Source: Umezawaea sp049997955
GTDB taxonomy: Bacteria; Actinomycetota; Actinomycetes; Mycobacteriales; Pseudonocardiaceae
DNA: 64,000 nt
Direction of reading: 5' to 3'
Assembly (NCBI GenBank): GCA_049997955.1
Contig: JAEBDY010000011.1
Location: 358,258-422,257, forward strand
The stretch's first letter is position 1. The number at the start of each line of letters is the position of its first letter. A program made the position numbers and the translations under genes. Positions 24,966 through 34,265 of this stretch are shown one piece after another. Below the pieces are notes generated by a model that worked only from the letters and a program-made list of their open reading frames with translations, was not told the origin of the DNA and made no database searches.

Positions 24966-27900
24966 ATGCAACGCAGACTCACGCGATTGCTGTCAGTGCT
25001 GGCCAGTGCGCTGGTGGTGATGGGGCTCGTCGTGCCGATCGCCTCGGCCCACGGCCTGCACGTCCTGCTGTTCACGAAGACCGCGGCGGGGGCCTACCGG
25101 CACGACTCCATCCCCGCCGGCATCACGATGTTCGAGCAGGTGGCCGCCGAACGCGGCTGGGAGATGACCAAGAGCGAGGACGCGTCCCTCTTCAACGACG
25201 CCACGCTCGCCACGTTCGACGTGGTCGTGATGCTGCAGACCTCGGGCATGGTGTGGGACACCGCGGCGCAGCGCACCGCGATGCAGACCTACGTGCGCAA
25301 CGGCGGTGGCGTGGTGGCGATCCACAACGCCACGGACATGAACATCGAGCAGCAGTTCCCGTGGTGGGACCAGATGCTCGGCATGACCATGACCGCCCAC
25401 TCCTCGATCCTGCCCGGCACCGCCAAGGTCGCCGACCGCAAGCACCCGTCCGGCGCGGGCCTGCCGGACCGGTGGACGCGGACCGAGGAGTGGTACAACT
25501 TCAGCCGCTCCGCGCGCGGCGACGTGCACGTGCTGGCCACCGCGGACGAGTCGACCTATGACGCGGGTCCGTCCAAGATGGGCGTCGACCACCCGATCTC
25601 GTGGTGCCGCAACTTCGAGGGCGGCCGGGTGTGGGCCACCGGCATGGGCCACCAGTCCTCCAGCTACGCGGAACCCCTGTTCCGCCAGCACGTCATCGGC
25701 GGCGTGGAGTCCGCGGGCGGCACGGTGGCCGCGGACTGCGGTCCCACGGTGTGGGGCAGCTTCGAGAAGGTCCAGCTCGACGGGTCCACGATCGCGCCGA
25801 GCACACTCGACGTCGCGCCCGACGGCCGGGTGTTCTTCACCGAGTACAACGGCAACCTGAAGGTCTACAAGCCGAGCACCAGGACGACGGTCACCGCGGC
25901 CACGCTCGCCGTCTACGGCGGTGGGCAGACGTCGGAGGACGGCTTGGTGGGCATGGCGCTCGACCCGGCGTTCGCCACCAACGGGTGGATCTACCTGAAC
26001 TACTCGCCCGCCGGGGGCCAGGAGGTGGCCAGGGTCTCCCGCTTCACGATGACCGGCGACCGGCTGGACCTGGCCAGCGAGAAGGTCCTGCTCACCCTGC
26101 CCGCGTCGCGCAAGGACGAGCCGGGCCACACCGGCGGCCAGCTGGCCTTCGGTCCGGGCGGCAACCTCTACATCAGCGTCGGGGACGACATCAACCCCGG
26201 CGGCGACTCGGGCGGCTACGCGCCGATCGACGAACGCCCCGGTCGCGTGCTGTGGGACGCGCAGGGCACGGCGGCCAACACCAACGACCTGCGGGGCAAG
26301 ATCCTGCGCGTGCACCCCGAGACCGACGGCACCTACACCGTCCCGTCCGGCAACATGTTCCCGGCGGGCACGGCGAAGACGAGGCCCGAGATCTACGCGA
26401 TGGGCTTCCGCAACGCGTTCCGGTTCAGCGTGCACCCGACCACGGGGGTCGTCTACGCGGCCGACTACGGCCCGGACGCGGGCGGGGACAACCCGAACCG
26501 CGGCCCGGCGGGCCTGGTGGAGTGGAACGTCATCAAGTCGCCCGGCAACTACGGCTGGCCGTACTGCGTGGCGAACAACATCGCCTACAACGACTGGAAC
26601 TTCGCGACCGGCTCGACCGGCCCGAAGTTCAACTGCGGCGCGCCGGTGAACAACTCGCCCAACAACACCGGTCTGACCACGCTGCCCGCGGCGCGGGCGG
26701 CCGACGTCTGGTACGGCAACGGCGCGAACGGCAACGCCTTCCCGGAGATGGGCACCGGCGGCGAGGCGCCGATGGCTTTCCCGGTCTACCAGTACAACGC
26801 GAGCAACCCGTCGCAGACGAAGTTCCCGGCCTACTTCGACCAGACGCCGTTCTTCGGCGAGTGGTCGCGCAACCGGCTCTGGGAGTTCCGGATGGACTCG
26901 TCCGGGAACCTGCTGAAGATCAACAATTTCCTGTCGAACATGTCGTTCAGCTCGCCGATGGACGCGAAGTTCGGTCCTGACGGGGCGATGTACCTGCTGA
27001 CCTGGGGCACGGGCTGGGACGACAACAGGCCGCTGCCCGGCGCCGGTCTGTGGCGCATCGACTACGTCGCCGCGGGGGAGCGCAGCCCGGTCGCGCAGGC
27101 CTCCGCGACCCCCGTGTCCGGCGGCTCACCGCTGACGGTGCGGTTCTCCAGCGCCGGCTCCAACGACCCCGCGGGCAGCCCGTTGAGCTACCGGTGGACG
27201 TTCGGCGACGGCGGCACGTCAACCGAGGCGAACCCCTCGCACACCTACACCGCGCGCGGCCGGTTCACCGCCCAGCTCACCGTCACCAACACGGCGGGCA
27301 AGACCGGCACCGCGAACGTGACCGTGACCGCGGGCAACACCGAACCGGTCGTGCGGTTCACCGGTCCGGCCGACGGCGGCATGATCAACTTCGGTGACCG
27401 CGTCCCGTACGGGGTGTCCGTGACCGACCCGGAGGACGGCACGATCGACTGCTCCAGGGTGGTCGTGCAGTCGAACATGGGCCACGACACGCACAAGCAC
27501 CCGATCGGCTCGCCGACGACCGGCTGTTCGGGGAACCTCTCGACCGACATCGACGCCGGGCACCAGGGGCTCAACGTGCACGTCATCGGCTCGGCCGAGT
27601 ACACCGACGGCGGCGCGAGCGGGGTGCCCGCCCTGACCGGCGGCGGCCAGGTCGTCCTGCACCCCAAGCAGAAGCAGGCCGAGTTCTTCACCGGGTCGTC
27701 CGGTGTGCGGGTGGTGTCGCAGGCGGGCGCCGAGTCGGGCGCGCGGATCGGTGACATCAGCACCAACGACTGGATCTCCTTCAAGCCGGTGAACTTCACC
27801 GGAATCAACCAGGTGGCGTTCCGGGTGTCCTCACCCTCCGGCGGCGGCTCGATCGAACTGCGCTCGGGGTCGCCGACGGGCACGCTCGTCGCGTCGTCAA

Positions 27901-28445
27901 CGGTCACCAGCACCGGCGGGTGGGACAACTACGCCACCCTGCCCGCGGTGAACGTGACCGCGCCCACCGGTTCCGTCGAGCTTTTCGTGGTGTTCAAGGG
28001 GTCGTCGAACAGCTTCGACCTCGACGCGATCAGCTACGTCGGACCGGGCGTGGGGCAGGGCGGCGGTGGCGGCACGGCCAAGGAGATCGTCGGCGCGGGC
28101 GGCAAGTGCGTCGACGTCAACGGCGGGAGTTCGACCGACGGCGCCAAGGTGCAGCTGTGGACGTGCAACAGCGGCGCCAACCAGAAGTGGACGCAGACCG
28201 GCACCACGCTGCGGGCGCTCGACAAGTGCCTCGACGTCACCGGCGCCAGTCAGACCGACGGCGCGGTCGTCCGGCTGTGGACCTGCTCCGGCTCGTCGGG
28301 GCAGAACTGGTCCGCGCAGCCCGACGGCACGATCCGCAACGGCACGAAGTGCTTGGACGCCAACGGCGCGGGCTCGGCGGACGGGACCCAGCTCATCCTC
28401 TGGACCTGCCACGGCGGGACCAACCAGAGGTGGACCCTCCGGTAG
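24966..28445 (+). CDS. Secreted ThuA / sugar dehydrogenase / PKD / CBM6-like / ricin-lectin fusion
   Basis: The protein has 1159 aa. Domains in order: signal peptide (1-30, PIASAHG), ThuA-like class I GATase-fold domain (about 30-240), PQQ-type sorbosone/glucose dehydrogenase beta-propeller (about 245-695; GQTSEDGLVGMALDP, GPGGNLYISVGDD), PKD domain (about 705-790; YRWTFGDGGTSTEANPSHTY), Ig-like segment, CBM6-like module (about 895-1030) and ricin-type beta-trefoil (about 1045-1159; CVDVNGGSS, three QxW units). The ATG at 24966 has GAAGGAG 5 nt upstream. It is probably an extracellular enzyme oxidising sugars on polysaccharide surfaces. Linked to the ROK/epimerase unit. Confidence 0.9.
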   Translation: MQRRLTRLLSVLASALVVMGLVVPIASAHGLHVLLFTKTAAGAYRHDSIPAGITMFEQVAAERGWEMTKSEDASLFNDATLATFDVVVMLQTSGMVWDTAAQRTAMQTYVRNGGGVVAIHNATDMNIEQQFPWWDQMLGMTMTAHSSILPGTAKVADRKHPSGAGLPDRWTRTEEWYNFSRSARGDVHVLATADESTYDAGPSKMGVDHPISWCRNFEGGRVWATGMGHQSSSYAEPLFRQHVIGGVESAGGTVAADCGPTVWGSFEKVQLDGSTIAPSTLDVAPDGRVFFTEYNGNLKVYKPSTRTTVTAATLAVYGGGQTSEDGLVGMALDPAFATNGWIYLNYSPAGGQEVARVSRFTMTGDRLDLASEKVLLTLPASRKDEPGHTGGQLAFGPGGNLYISVGDDINPGGDSGGYAPIDERPGRVLWDAQGTAANTNDLRGKILRVHPETDGTYTVPSGNMFPAGTAKTRPEIYAMGFRNAFRFSVHPTTGVVYAADYGPDAGGDNPNRGPAGLVEWNVIKSPGNYGWPYCVANNIAYNDWNFATGSTGPKFNCGAPVNNSPNNTGLTTLPAARAADVWYGNGANGNAFPEMGTGGEAPMAFPVYQYNASNPSQTKFPAYFDQTPFFGEWSRNRLWEFRMDSSGNLLKINNFLSNMSFSSPMDAKFGPDGAMYLLTWGTGWDDNRPLPGAGLWRIDYVAAGERSPVAQASATPVSGGSPLTVRFSSAGSNDPAGSPLSYRWTFGDGGTSTEANPSHTYTARGRFTAQLTVTNTAGKTGTANVTVTAGNTEPVVRFTGPADGGMINFGDRVPYGVSVTDPEDGTIDCSRVVVQSNMGHDTHKHPIGSPTTGCSGNLSTDIDAGHQGLNVHVIGSAEYTDGGASGVPALTGGGQVVLHPKQKQAEFFTGSSGVRVVSQAGAESGARIGDISTNDWISFKPVNFTGINQVAFRVSSPSGGGSIELRSGSPTGTLVASSTVTSTGGWDNYATLPAVNVTAPTGSVELFVVFKGSSNSFDLDAISYVGPGVGQGGGGGTAKEIVGAGGKCVDVNGGSSTDGAKVQLWTCNSGANQKWTQTGTTLRALDKCLDVTGASQTDGAVVRLWTCSGSSGQNWSAQPDGTIRNGTKCLDANGAGSADGTQLILWTCHGGTNQRWTLR

Positions 28446-28452
28446 GACGCGC

Positions 28453-28480
28453 GGGTCGGCGGTCCTCGGGCCGCCGACCC
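28453..28480 (+). terminator. Hairpin after the ThuA/dehydrogenase gene
   Basis: Perfect 10-bp arms (28453-28462 GGGTCGGCGG; 28471-28480) with an 8-nt loop begin 8 bp after the stop. Confidence 0.65.
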
Positions 28481-28518
28481 CTCGTCCCGCACCCGTTCAC
28501 GGCGTCGAGGAGGAGACG

Positions 28519-29232
28519 ATGGGCAGAACCGCGCGGACGACCCGGACCCGTGCGACCGGCGGTGTCGCCCCGTGGGCCACGCCGCCTCCCCGGCGGAGGC
28601 CTTCGTGGATCACGGCTTCCGGTTTCCTCACCGCTTTCCTGCTCGGGTTGGCGGTCGCCTTCCTGATCACGGCGGGGAACGGGCCGGACGCGACCCAGCA
28701 GCGGATCGCGGAGCTGCAACAGCAGGAAGCCGAACGCGACGTCGCGTTGCTCGGACCGCTGACCGACCTGGCCAAGGACTCCAGGGACCGCCTGACGCCG
28801 GTGCTCGCGGCCATGGCGCAGGCGGCCCCCGTCGACGGGTCGGCCCCGCGGTCCCCGCTCACCTCCGACGCGGTGAACGGGTGGCGGGACGTCGTCTCCG
28901 CGGTGGAGGGGTCCTACGAGCAGGCGCCTTCGGCGGGCAACGGGATCAACGTCGCGCGCTCCGGGCTGCACACGGCCGTGCAGCAGCTCGCCGCGGCGGT
29001 CAAGGGGTTCGACGCGGCGCTCACCGCGGCCGAGCCCGGCCGGAGCGCGCTCGTGGCGTTGGCGGGTGAGCAGCGCACGCTGGCGCTGCGCACGTGGTCG
29101 GTGGCCGCGATCCAGCTCGACGTGATCACCATCGAGGCGGGGAAGGGGCACGTGCACGTCCGGCTCGGCGACGGCGCGGACTCCGGTGGCATCGCACCCG
29201 ACACCGAGCCGGAGGGGACCGGAGGCCGGTGA
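28519..29232 (+). CDS. Single-pass membrane protein of unknown function
   Basis: The protein has 237 aa. The basic N-terminus is proline-rich (residues 1-35, PPPRRRPSW). One strong membrane helix follows (about 38-58, FLTAFLLGLAVAFLI), then a mostly helical extracytoplasmic part with a likely coiled coil (QQRIAELQQQEAERD). No family is recognised. GAGGAGGAG precedes the ATG at 28519. It sits between a terminator and the importer promoter, so it may be transcribed alone. Confidence 0.7.
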   Translation: MGRTARTTRTRATGGVAPWATPPPRRRPSWITASGFLTAFLLGLAVAFLITAGNGPDATQQRIAELQQQEAERDVALLGPLTDLAKDSRDRLTPVLAAMAQAAPVDGSAPRSPLTSDAVNGWRDVVSAVEGSYEQAPSAGNGINVARSGLHTAVQQLAAAVKGFDAALTAAEPGRSALVALAGEQRTLALRTWSVAAIQLDVITIEAGKGHVHVRLGDGADSGGIAPDTEPEGTGGR

Positions 29233-29345
29233 TCGGCACCCTGGCCGTCGCTGGAGCCCGGCACGGGCTCCAGCGAACCAGGAACGTCCACTAATGGCGG
29301 TAGTGCTTCATAAGATGCGCGAATCCGAAGTTAGAAACACCTACT

Positions 29346-29370
29346 TTTGGTTGACACTAGTCAATAGTCG
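29346..29370. promoter_or_regulatory. Candidate ROK operator before the sugar ABC importer
   Basis: TTTTGG, the dyad TTGACACTAGTCAA (29351-29364) and a trailing TAGTCG resemble the block at 24007-24058. It is about 90 bp upstream of the importer ATPase start. Confidence 0.5.
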
Positions 29371-29454
29371 CCTCTACGTTCCCCCCATGACTGTGACCCG
29401 AGCAACACCGGGAGCAGAACGCCGCGTTGGCAAGGCGTGCACCGAGGTGCGGGA

Positions 29455-30942
29455 ATGACCGAGGTCGTCGTGCGGCTGGAGGGCATCGCGAAGAGCTTCC
29501 TCGGCGTGCCGGTGCTGCGCGACGTCGATCTCGTGCTGCGCGCGGGCGAGGTGCACGCACTGGTGGGGGAGAACGGCGCGGGCAAGTCGACGCTGCTGAA
29601 GGTGCTGGCGGGCGTGCACCGGCCGGACTCCGGGCGGATCCTGGTGCGGGACGAGGAGGTCGCGTTCGCCGCGCCGCGCGACGCGCAGGCCGCGGGCATC
29701 GCGATCATCCACCAGGAGTTCACCCTCCTGGAGCACCGCACGGTGGCCGAGAACGTCTTCCTGGGGCGGGAACCGGTGCGGCGAGGGCAGGTGGACCGGC
29801 GCGCGATGGAGGCCGAGACCCGCCGCCTGCTGGCCTGGCTGGGCGAGGACGGCATCGAGCCCGACACCGAGGTGGCGCGGCTGTCCGTGGCGCGCAAGCA
29901 GGTGGTGGAGATCGTCAAGGCGTTGTCGGTCGACGCCAGGGTCCTCGCGATGGACGAGCCCACCGCGGCGTTGGCGGACAACGAGGTCGACCTGCTCTAC
30001 GGCCTGGTGCGCAGGCTGCGGGACCGCGGGATCGCGATCCTCTACGTGTCCCACCGGATGCGCGAGGTGTTCGACCTCAGTTCGCGCATCACGGTGCTGA
30101 AGGACGGCGCGCTCGTCACCTGCGCGCCGACCGCGGAGCTGAGCACCGACCAGGTCGTGCGGCACATGGTCGGCCGTCCGCTGGAGGCGCTGTACCCCGA
30201 GCGCGCGAGCGACCCCGGTGAGGTGCGGATCGCCTTGCGGGGCGCGGGGAACAGCAGACTGAGGAACCTGACGTTCGACGTGCGGGCGGGGGAGGTCGTC
30301 GGCCTCGCCGGGTTGCAGGGCTCGGGCCGCTCCGCGATCGCGCGGGCGATCTGGGGCGTCGAGCCGTTCACGACCGGCACCCTGGAACTCGACGGCGTGC
30401 CGACCCGCGTCACCAGTCCCAGGACGGCTGTCCGCAAGGGCATCGGGTACGTCACCGAGGACCGCAAGGGCGAAGGCCTGGCGCTGCGGCAGTCGGTGCG
30501 GGACAACACCCTGCTCGTCCGCCGCGCGGCGTGGCGCGGTGCCGCGGCGCGGCAGGACGCAGACCTGGCAGACCTGCTCGACGCCGTGGCCGTCGTCGCG
30601 CGCGGGCCCCACCAGGAGGTCCGCTACCTCTCCGGCGGCAACCAGCAGAAGGTGGTGCTGGGCAAGTGGCTCGCCGTGAAGCCGCGCGTGCTCATCGTGG
30701 ACGAGCCGACCCGCGGCGTCGACGTCGGCGCGAAGCAGGCCCTGTACCGGGTACTGCGCGACCTCGCGGCCGACGGCGTGGCGATCCTGATGATCTCCTC
30801 CGAACTGCCCGAGCTGATCGGCATGAGCGACCGCGTCCTGGTCATGCACGAGGGCGCCCTGGCGGGCGAACTGCCCGCCGGTGCCGACGAGGAAACCGTG
30901 ATGGGCCTGGCCACGGGACACCGGCTCGGAGAAGTGGTGTGA
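29455..30942 (+). CDS. Sugar ABC importer ATPase (RbsA-type, two NBDs)
   Basis: The protein has 495 aa with two tandem nucleotide-binding domains. The first has an intact Walker A (GENGAGKST), LSVARKQVVEI and Walker B VLAMDEPTA. The second has the modified P-loop GLQGSGRSA and signature LSGGNQQKV with Walker B LIVDEPT, as in the ribose/galactose class. It energises uptake by the two following permeases. Its stop overlaps the next GTG start (GTGA). Confidence 0.94.
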   Translation: MTEVVVRLEGIAKSFLGVPVLRDVDLVLRAGEVHALVGENGAGKSTLLKVLAGVHRPDSGRILVRDEEVAFAAPRDAQAAGIAIIHQEFTLLEHRTVAENVFLGREPVRRGQVDRRAMEAETRRLLAWLGEDGIEPDTEVARLSVARKQVVEIVKALSVDARVLAMDEPTAALADNEVDLLYGLVRRLRDRGIAILYVSHRMREVFDLSSRITVLKDGALVTCAPTAELSTDQVVRHMVGRPLEALYPERASDPGEVRIALRGAGNSRLRNLTFDVRAGEVVGLAGLQGSGRSAIARAIWGVEPFTTGTLELDGVPTRVTSPRTAVRKGIGYVTEDRKGEGLALRQSVRDNTLLVRRAAWRGAAARQDADLADLLDAVAVVARGPHQEVRYLSGGNQQKVVLGKWLAVKPRVLIVDEPTRGVDVGAKQALYRVLRDLAADGVAILMISSELPELIGMSDRVLVMHEGALAGELPAGADEETVMGLATGHRLGEVV

Positions 30943-31949
30943 GCGCCGTGCGGGCGGAGGGCCGCGAGCGGAACGCGGCACCTGCGCGCAAGCGGAGGTT
31001 CGCGATCACCCCGGTCCTGGTCGTGTACCTCGCGCTGGCGGCGCTGCTGGTGGTCGGCAGCGTCCTGGTCGGCCTCCAGGGAGGCGTGCTCCTCGACCAG
31101 GGCGGCATCCTCAACATCCTGACGCGCAGCACGGTGCTCGGCCTGGTCGCGATCGGCCAGACCCTGGTGATCGTCACCGGTTCCCTCGACCTGTCGGTGG
31201 CCTACCTGGTCGGCCTGTGCTCGTTGGTGGCCGCCGAGACCATGGCGGGCAGCCAGGCAATGGTCGTGCCCGGCGTGCTGGCGGCGCTCGCGGTCGCGGC
31301 GGTGGTCGGACTGGTCAACGGACTGGTGATCACCGTGCTGAAGGCCAACGCGTTCATCGCCACCCTCGGCGTCGCGCTCGTGCTGCGCGGCTACCTGGAG
31401 CACAACCACACCGGCCCCGCCGGGAGCGTGCCGCGCTCGTTCCAGCACATCGGCTACGACCGGATCGGACCGGTTCCGGTGGCGGCGCTGCTGATGCTGC
31501 TCCTCGCCGCGGCGGCGTGGTGGTACCTGCGGCGCACCCGCGCCGGCTACCACATGTACGCGGTCGGCGGCGACATCGACGTGGCCAGGCTGTCCGGCGT
31601 GCGCACCGGGCGGACGATCGTCACCGCGCACGTGGTGTGCGCGGTCATGGCCGGCCTCGCCGGGGTGTTCCTGGCGGCCCGGCTGGGGTCCGGTGCGCCG
31701 TACGTCGGCACCGACGCCGGGTACGACCTGGAGTCGATCGCCGCCGTCGTGCTCGGCGGCACGGTCCTCGCGGGCGGCCGCGGCGGCGTGGTCGGCACCA
31801 TCGGCGGCGTGCTGATCCTGGCCACGCTGGACACGGTTTTCGACGACCTCGCGATGGACTCCTTCTTCAAGGACGTCGTGCGCGGCGTCGTGCTCGTCGT
31901 CGCGGTGGCGCTGTACGCCCGCCGCGGTCGGAGCAGGAGGTCGACATGA
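30939..31949 (+). CDS. Sugar ABC importer permease 1
   Basis: The protein has 336 aa. A hydrophobic BPD_transp_2-type permease with about ten helices and the family motifs VTGSLDLSVAYLVGLCSL and AVVLGGTVLAGGRG near the C-terminus. GTGA overlap with the ATPase gene and ATGA overlap with permease 2 (31946-31949). Two distinct permease genes suggest a heterodimeric channel, as in the galactofuranose system. Confidence 0.93.
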   Translation: MSAVRAEGRERNAAPARKRRFAITPVLVVYLALAALLVVGSVLVGLQGGVLLDQGGILNILTRSTVLGLVAIGQTLVIVTGSLDLSVAYLVGLCSLVAAETMAGSQAMVVPGVLAALAVAAVVGLVNGLVITVLKANAFIATLGVALVLRGYLEHNHTGPAGSVPRSFQHIGYDRIGPVPVAALLMLLLAAAAWWYLRRTRAGYHMYAVGGDIDVARLSGVRTGRTIVTAHVVCAVMAGLAGVFLAARLGSGAPYVGTDAGYDLESIAAVVLGGTVLAGGRGGVVGTIGGVLILATLDTVFDDLAMDSFFKDVVRGVVLVVAVALYARRGRSRRST

Positions 31950-32935
31950 GGTGGCGACCGCGCCTGGCCGACGGCACGGCGCCCGTGCTGGTCGTGCTGG
32001 TGGTCCTGCTGGTCGGGCTGGCGTTCGCCGGTCCCGCGTACTCCGAGCCCAGCGGCTACCTCGCGCTGCTCAAGCGCGCGGCGCCGCTCGTGCTGCTGGC
32101 CATCGGCCAGTACTTCGTGATCGTGTCCGGCGGCTTCGACCTCTCCGTGGGATCGCTGGTCACGGCCGAGGTGGTCATCGCCGCCCGGCTGATCAACGGC
32201 GACGACGCGAACACCGCGTGGGTGATCGCGCTGCTGCTGGGCTGCGGACTGCTCGTCGGACTGGTCAACGGGCTGATCACCACGAAACTGCTGGTGCCGT
32301 CGTTCATCGTGACGCTGGGGATGCTGCTGGTGCTGGACGGCGCGGTGTTCCTGTGGACCGGCGGAGCACCTCGCGGCGCCCTGTCGCCGTCGTTCCGCGT
32401 CGTCGGCCGGGGCGGTGTCGACGTGCCGGTCCTCGGCCAGGTGCCGTGGTCGGTCGTCGTCCTGCTGGTGGTGGTCGTCGCGGCGGTGTGGTTCATGCGC
32501 AGCGGAACGGGGCGCACGCTGGTCGCGGTGGGGGACAACGAGAACGTGGTCCGGCTCGCGGGTGGCCGGGTGGACCGGCTCCGCCTGCTGGCGTTCGTGC
32601 TGTCGGCACTGCTCGCCACGGTCGCCGCGATCCTGCTCGCCGGGTTCGCCGGGGTGTCCGCACAGGTCGGGCAGGGCCTGGAGTTCCGGGCCATCACCGC
32701 GGTGGTGCTCGGCGGCGTGCTGCTCGGCGGTGGTCGCGGTTCGGTGGTCGCCGCGGCCGCGGGCGCGCTGTCGCTCGAAGCCCTCTTCTCCCTGTTGAAC
32801 CTGGTCGGTGTCTCGGGCGCGCTCGAATCCGCCGTGCAGGGCGTGATCATCATCGCGGCGGTGGCCTACGCCGCCCACGGAGCGGGCCTGCGGCGGGTGC
32901 TGCGGCCGCGCAAGTCCGTTCCCAATCCCGCCTGA
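31946..32935 (+). CDS. Sugar ABC importer permease 2
   Basis: The protein has 329 aa. Same family as permease 1: VIVSGGFDLSVGSLVTAEVV, ITAVVLGGVLLGGGRG, about ten membrane helices. The start ATG overlaps the stop of permease 1. Likely partner in a heterodimeric pore. Confidence 0.93.
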   Translation: MRWRPRLADGTAPVLVVLVVLLVGLAFAGPAYSEPSGYLALLKRAAPLVLLAIGQYFVIVSGGFDLSVGSLVTAEVVIAARLINGDDANTAWVIALLLGCGLLVGLVNGLITTKLLVPSFIVTLGMLLVLDGAVFLWTGGAPRGALSPSFRVVGRGGVDVPVLGQVPWSVVVLLVVVVAAVWFMRSGTGRTLVAVGDNENVVRLAGGRVDRLRLLAFVLSALLATVAAILLAGFAGVSAQVGQGLEFRAITAVVLGGVLLGGGRGSVVAAAAGALSLEALFSLLNLVGVSGALESAVQGVIIIAAVAYAAHGAGLRRVLRPRKSVPNPA

Positions 32936-32960
32936 ACCCCGCTGACGCCGAGGAGTGTCA

Positions 32961-34148
32961 ATGAACAGGAACTGGTCCGTCTTGGCCTTGGTGGGCGCGC
33001 TCGCGGTCACCGGGTGTTCCAGCGACCTCCCTCCCACCGGGGGCGCGAGCGGCACGTCCGAGCCGAGCACGGCCAAGTCGGAGTTCTTCGACCAGGCCGA
33101 GTTCGAGCGCCAACTGCGGTTCCGCACCGCGAAAGCGGTCGGTCTGGACTCCTCGGACGGTGCGGGCAAGCCCTGGGAGCAGATGCTCGAACCGCAGCTC
33201 GTCGACACGGCGAAGTACGCCAAGCCGGGCGGCGGCCACCACGTGTGCTTCGCCAACGCCTCGGTGGACAACCCGTGGCGGCAGGTCGGGCTCAAGACCA
33301 TGCGGGAGGAGGTGGAGCTGCACCCGGAGATCACCAAGTTCACCGTGCTGGACGCGGAGGCCAAGGACGACAAGCAGATCAGCGACATCCAGTCGCTCGC
33401 CTCCCAGGGGTGCGGCGCGCTGATCGTCTCGCCCAACACGACCGCCACGCTCACCCCGGCCGTCGAAGCCGCCTGCGGGACGGGCGTACCGGTGATCGTC
33501 TTCGACCGCGGCGTCAAGACCGACTGCCCGGTGACGTTCATCCACCCGATCGGCGGGTACGCGTTCGGCGCGGACGGCGCCGAGTTCCTCAAGAACGAGG
33601 TGAAGCCGGACGGGAAGGTCCTCGCGCTGCGCATCCTGCCGGGCGTGGACGTCCTGGAGCAGCGCTGGGCTGCGGCCGACCAGGTCTTCTCGGACAGCCG
33701 GTTGAAGGTCGTGGGCGTGGAGTTCACCGACGGGGACGCGGCCAAGACGAAGAGCATCGTCAACGAGTACATCCAGCGCGAGGGAACGATCGACGGCGTC
33801 TGGATGGACGCGGGAGCGACCGCGGTCGCGGCGGTGGAGGCGTTCCAGGACGCCGGTGTGCCGATCCCGCCGTTCGTGGGCGAGGACCAGCAGGACTTCC
33901 TGCGCATCTGGGCGGACGAGAAGATGAAGGCGGTCGCCCCGACCTACCCGACCTACCAGTGGCGCACCCCGATCATCGCCGCCCTGCGCGTCCTGGAGGG
34001 CAAGCAGGTCCCGCGGGAGTGGGTGCTGCCGCAGCCGAAGATCACCGGTGACAACCTCCAGGAGTTCATCAAGCAGGACATGCCGCCGCTGCACTACGCC
34101 ATGTGCGGCTGCGAAACCATGCCGGGCTATCCCGCGCCCTGGAAGTGA
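32961..34148 (+). CDS. Sugar-binding lipoprotein of the ABC importer
   Basis: The protein has 395 aa. A lipoprotein signal peptide with lipobox-like VTGCSS near residue 20 leads a periplasmic-binding-protein domain of the ribose/galactose type (KTMREEVELHPEI, GALIVSPNTTATL, IDGVWMDAG). It captures the sugar outside the membrane. AGGAG precedes the ATG, 25 bp after permease 2. Last gene of the importer operon, ended by the hairpin at 34152. Confidence 0.92.
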   Translation: MNRNWSVLALVGALAVTGCSSDLPPTGGASGTSEPSTAKSEFFDQAEFERQLRFRTAKAVGLDSSDGAGKPWEQMLEPQLVDTAKYAKPGGGHHVCFANASVDNPWRQVGLKTMREEVELHPEITKFTVLDAEAKDDKQISDIQSLASQGCGALIVSPNTTATLTPAVEAACGTGVPVIVFDRGVKTDCPVTFIHPIGGYAFGADGAEFLKNEVKPDGKVLALRILPGVDVLEQRWAAADQVFSDSRLKVVGVEFTDGDAAKTKSIVNEYIQREGTIDGVWMDAGATAVAAVEAFQDAGVPIPPFVGEDQQDFLRIWADEKMKAVAPTYPTYQWRTPIIAALRVLEGKQVPREWVLPQPKITGDNLQEFIKQDMPPLHYAMCGCETMPGYPAPWK

Positions 34149-34151
34149 CGA

Positions 34152-34181
34152 CCGGCGACCGCGCCGAGGCGCGGTCGCCGG
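34152..34181 (+). terminator. Terminator of the ABC importer operon
   Basis: Perfect 14-bp arms (34152-34165 CCGGCGACCGCGCC; 34168-34181) with a 2-nt apical spacer, 3 bp after the binding-protein stop. Confidence 0.75.
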
Positions 34182-34265
34182 ACCTCCACCATCTACAAAG
34201 GACTGGCGGTGCCGGCTCGTGCTCCGCCGCCCTGGGGAAAGGCTCGCGGTTCACCAGCCGCGCGG

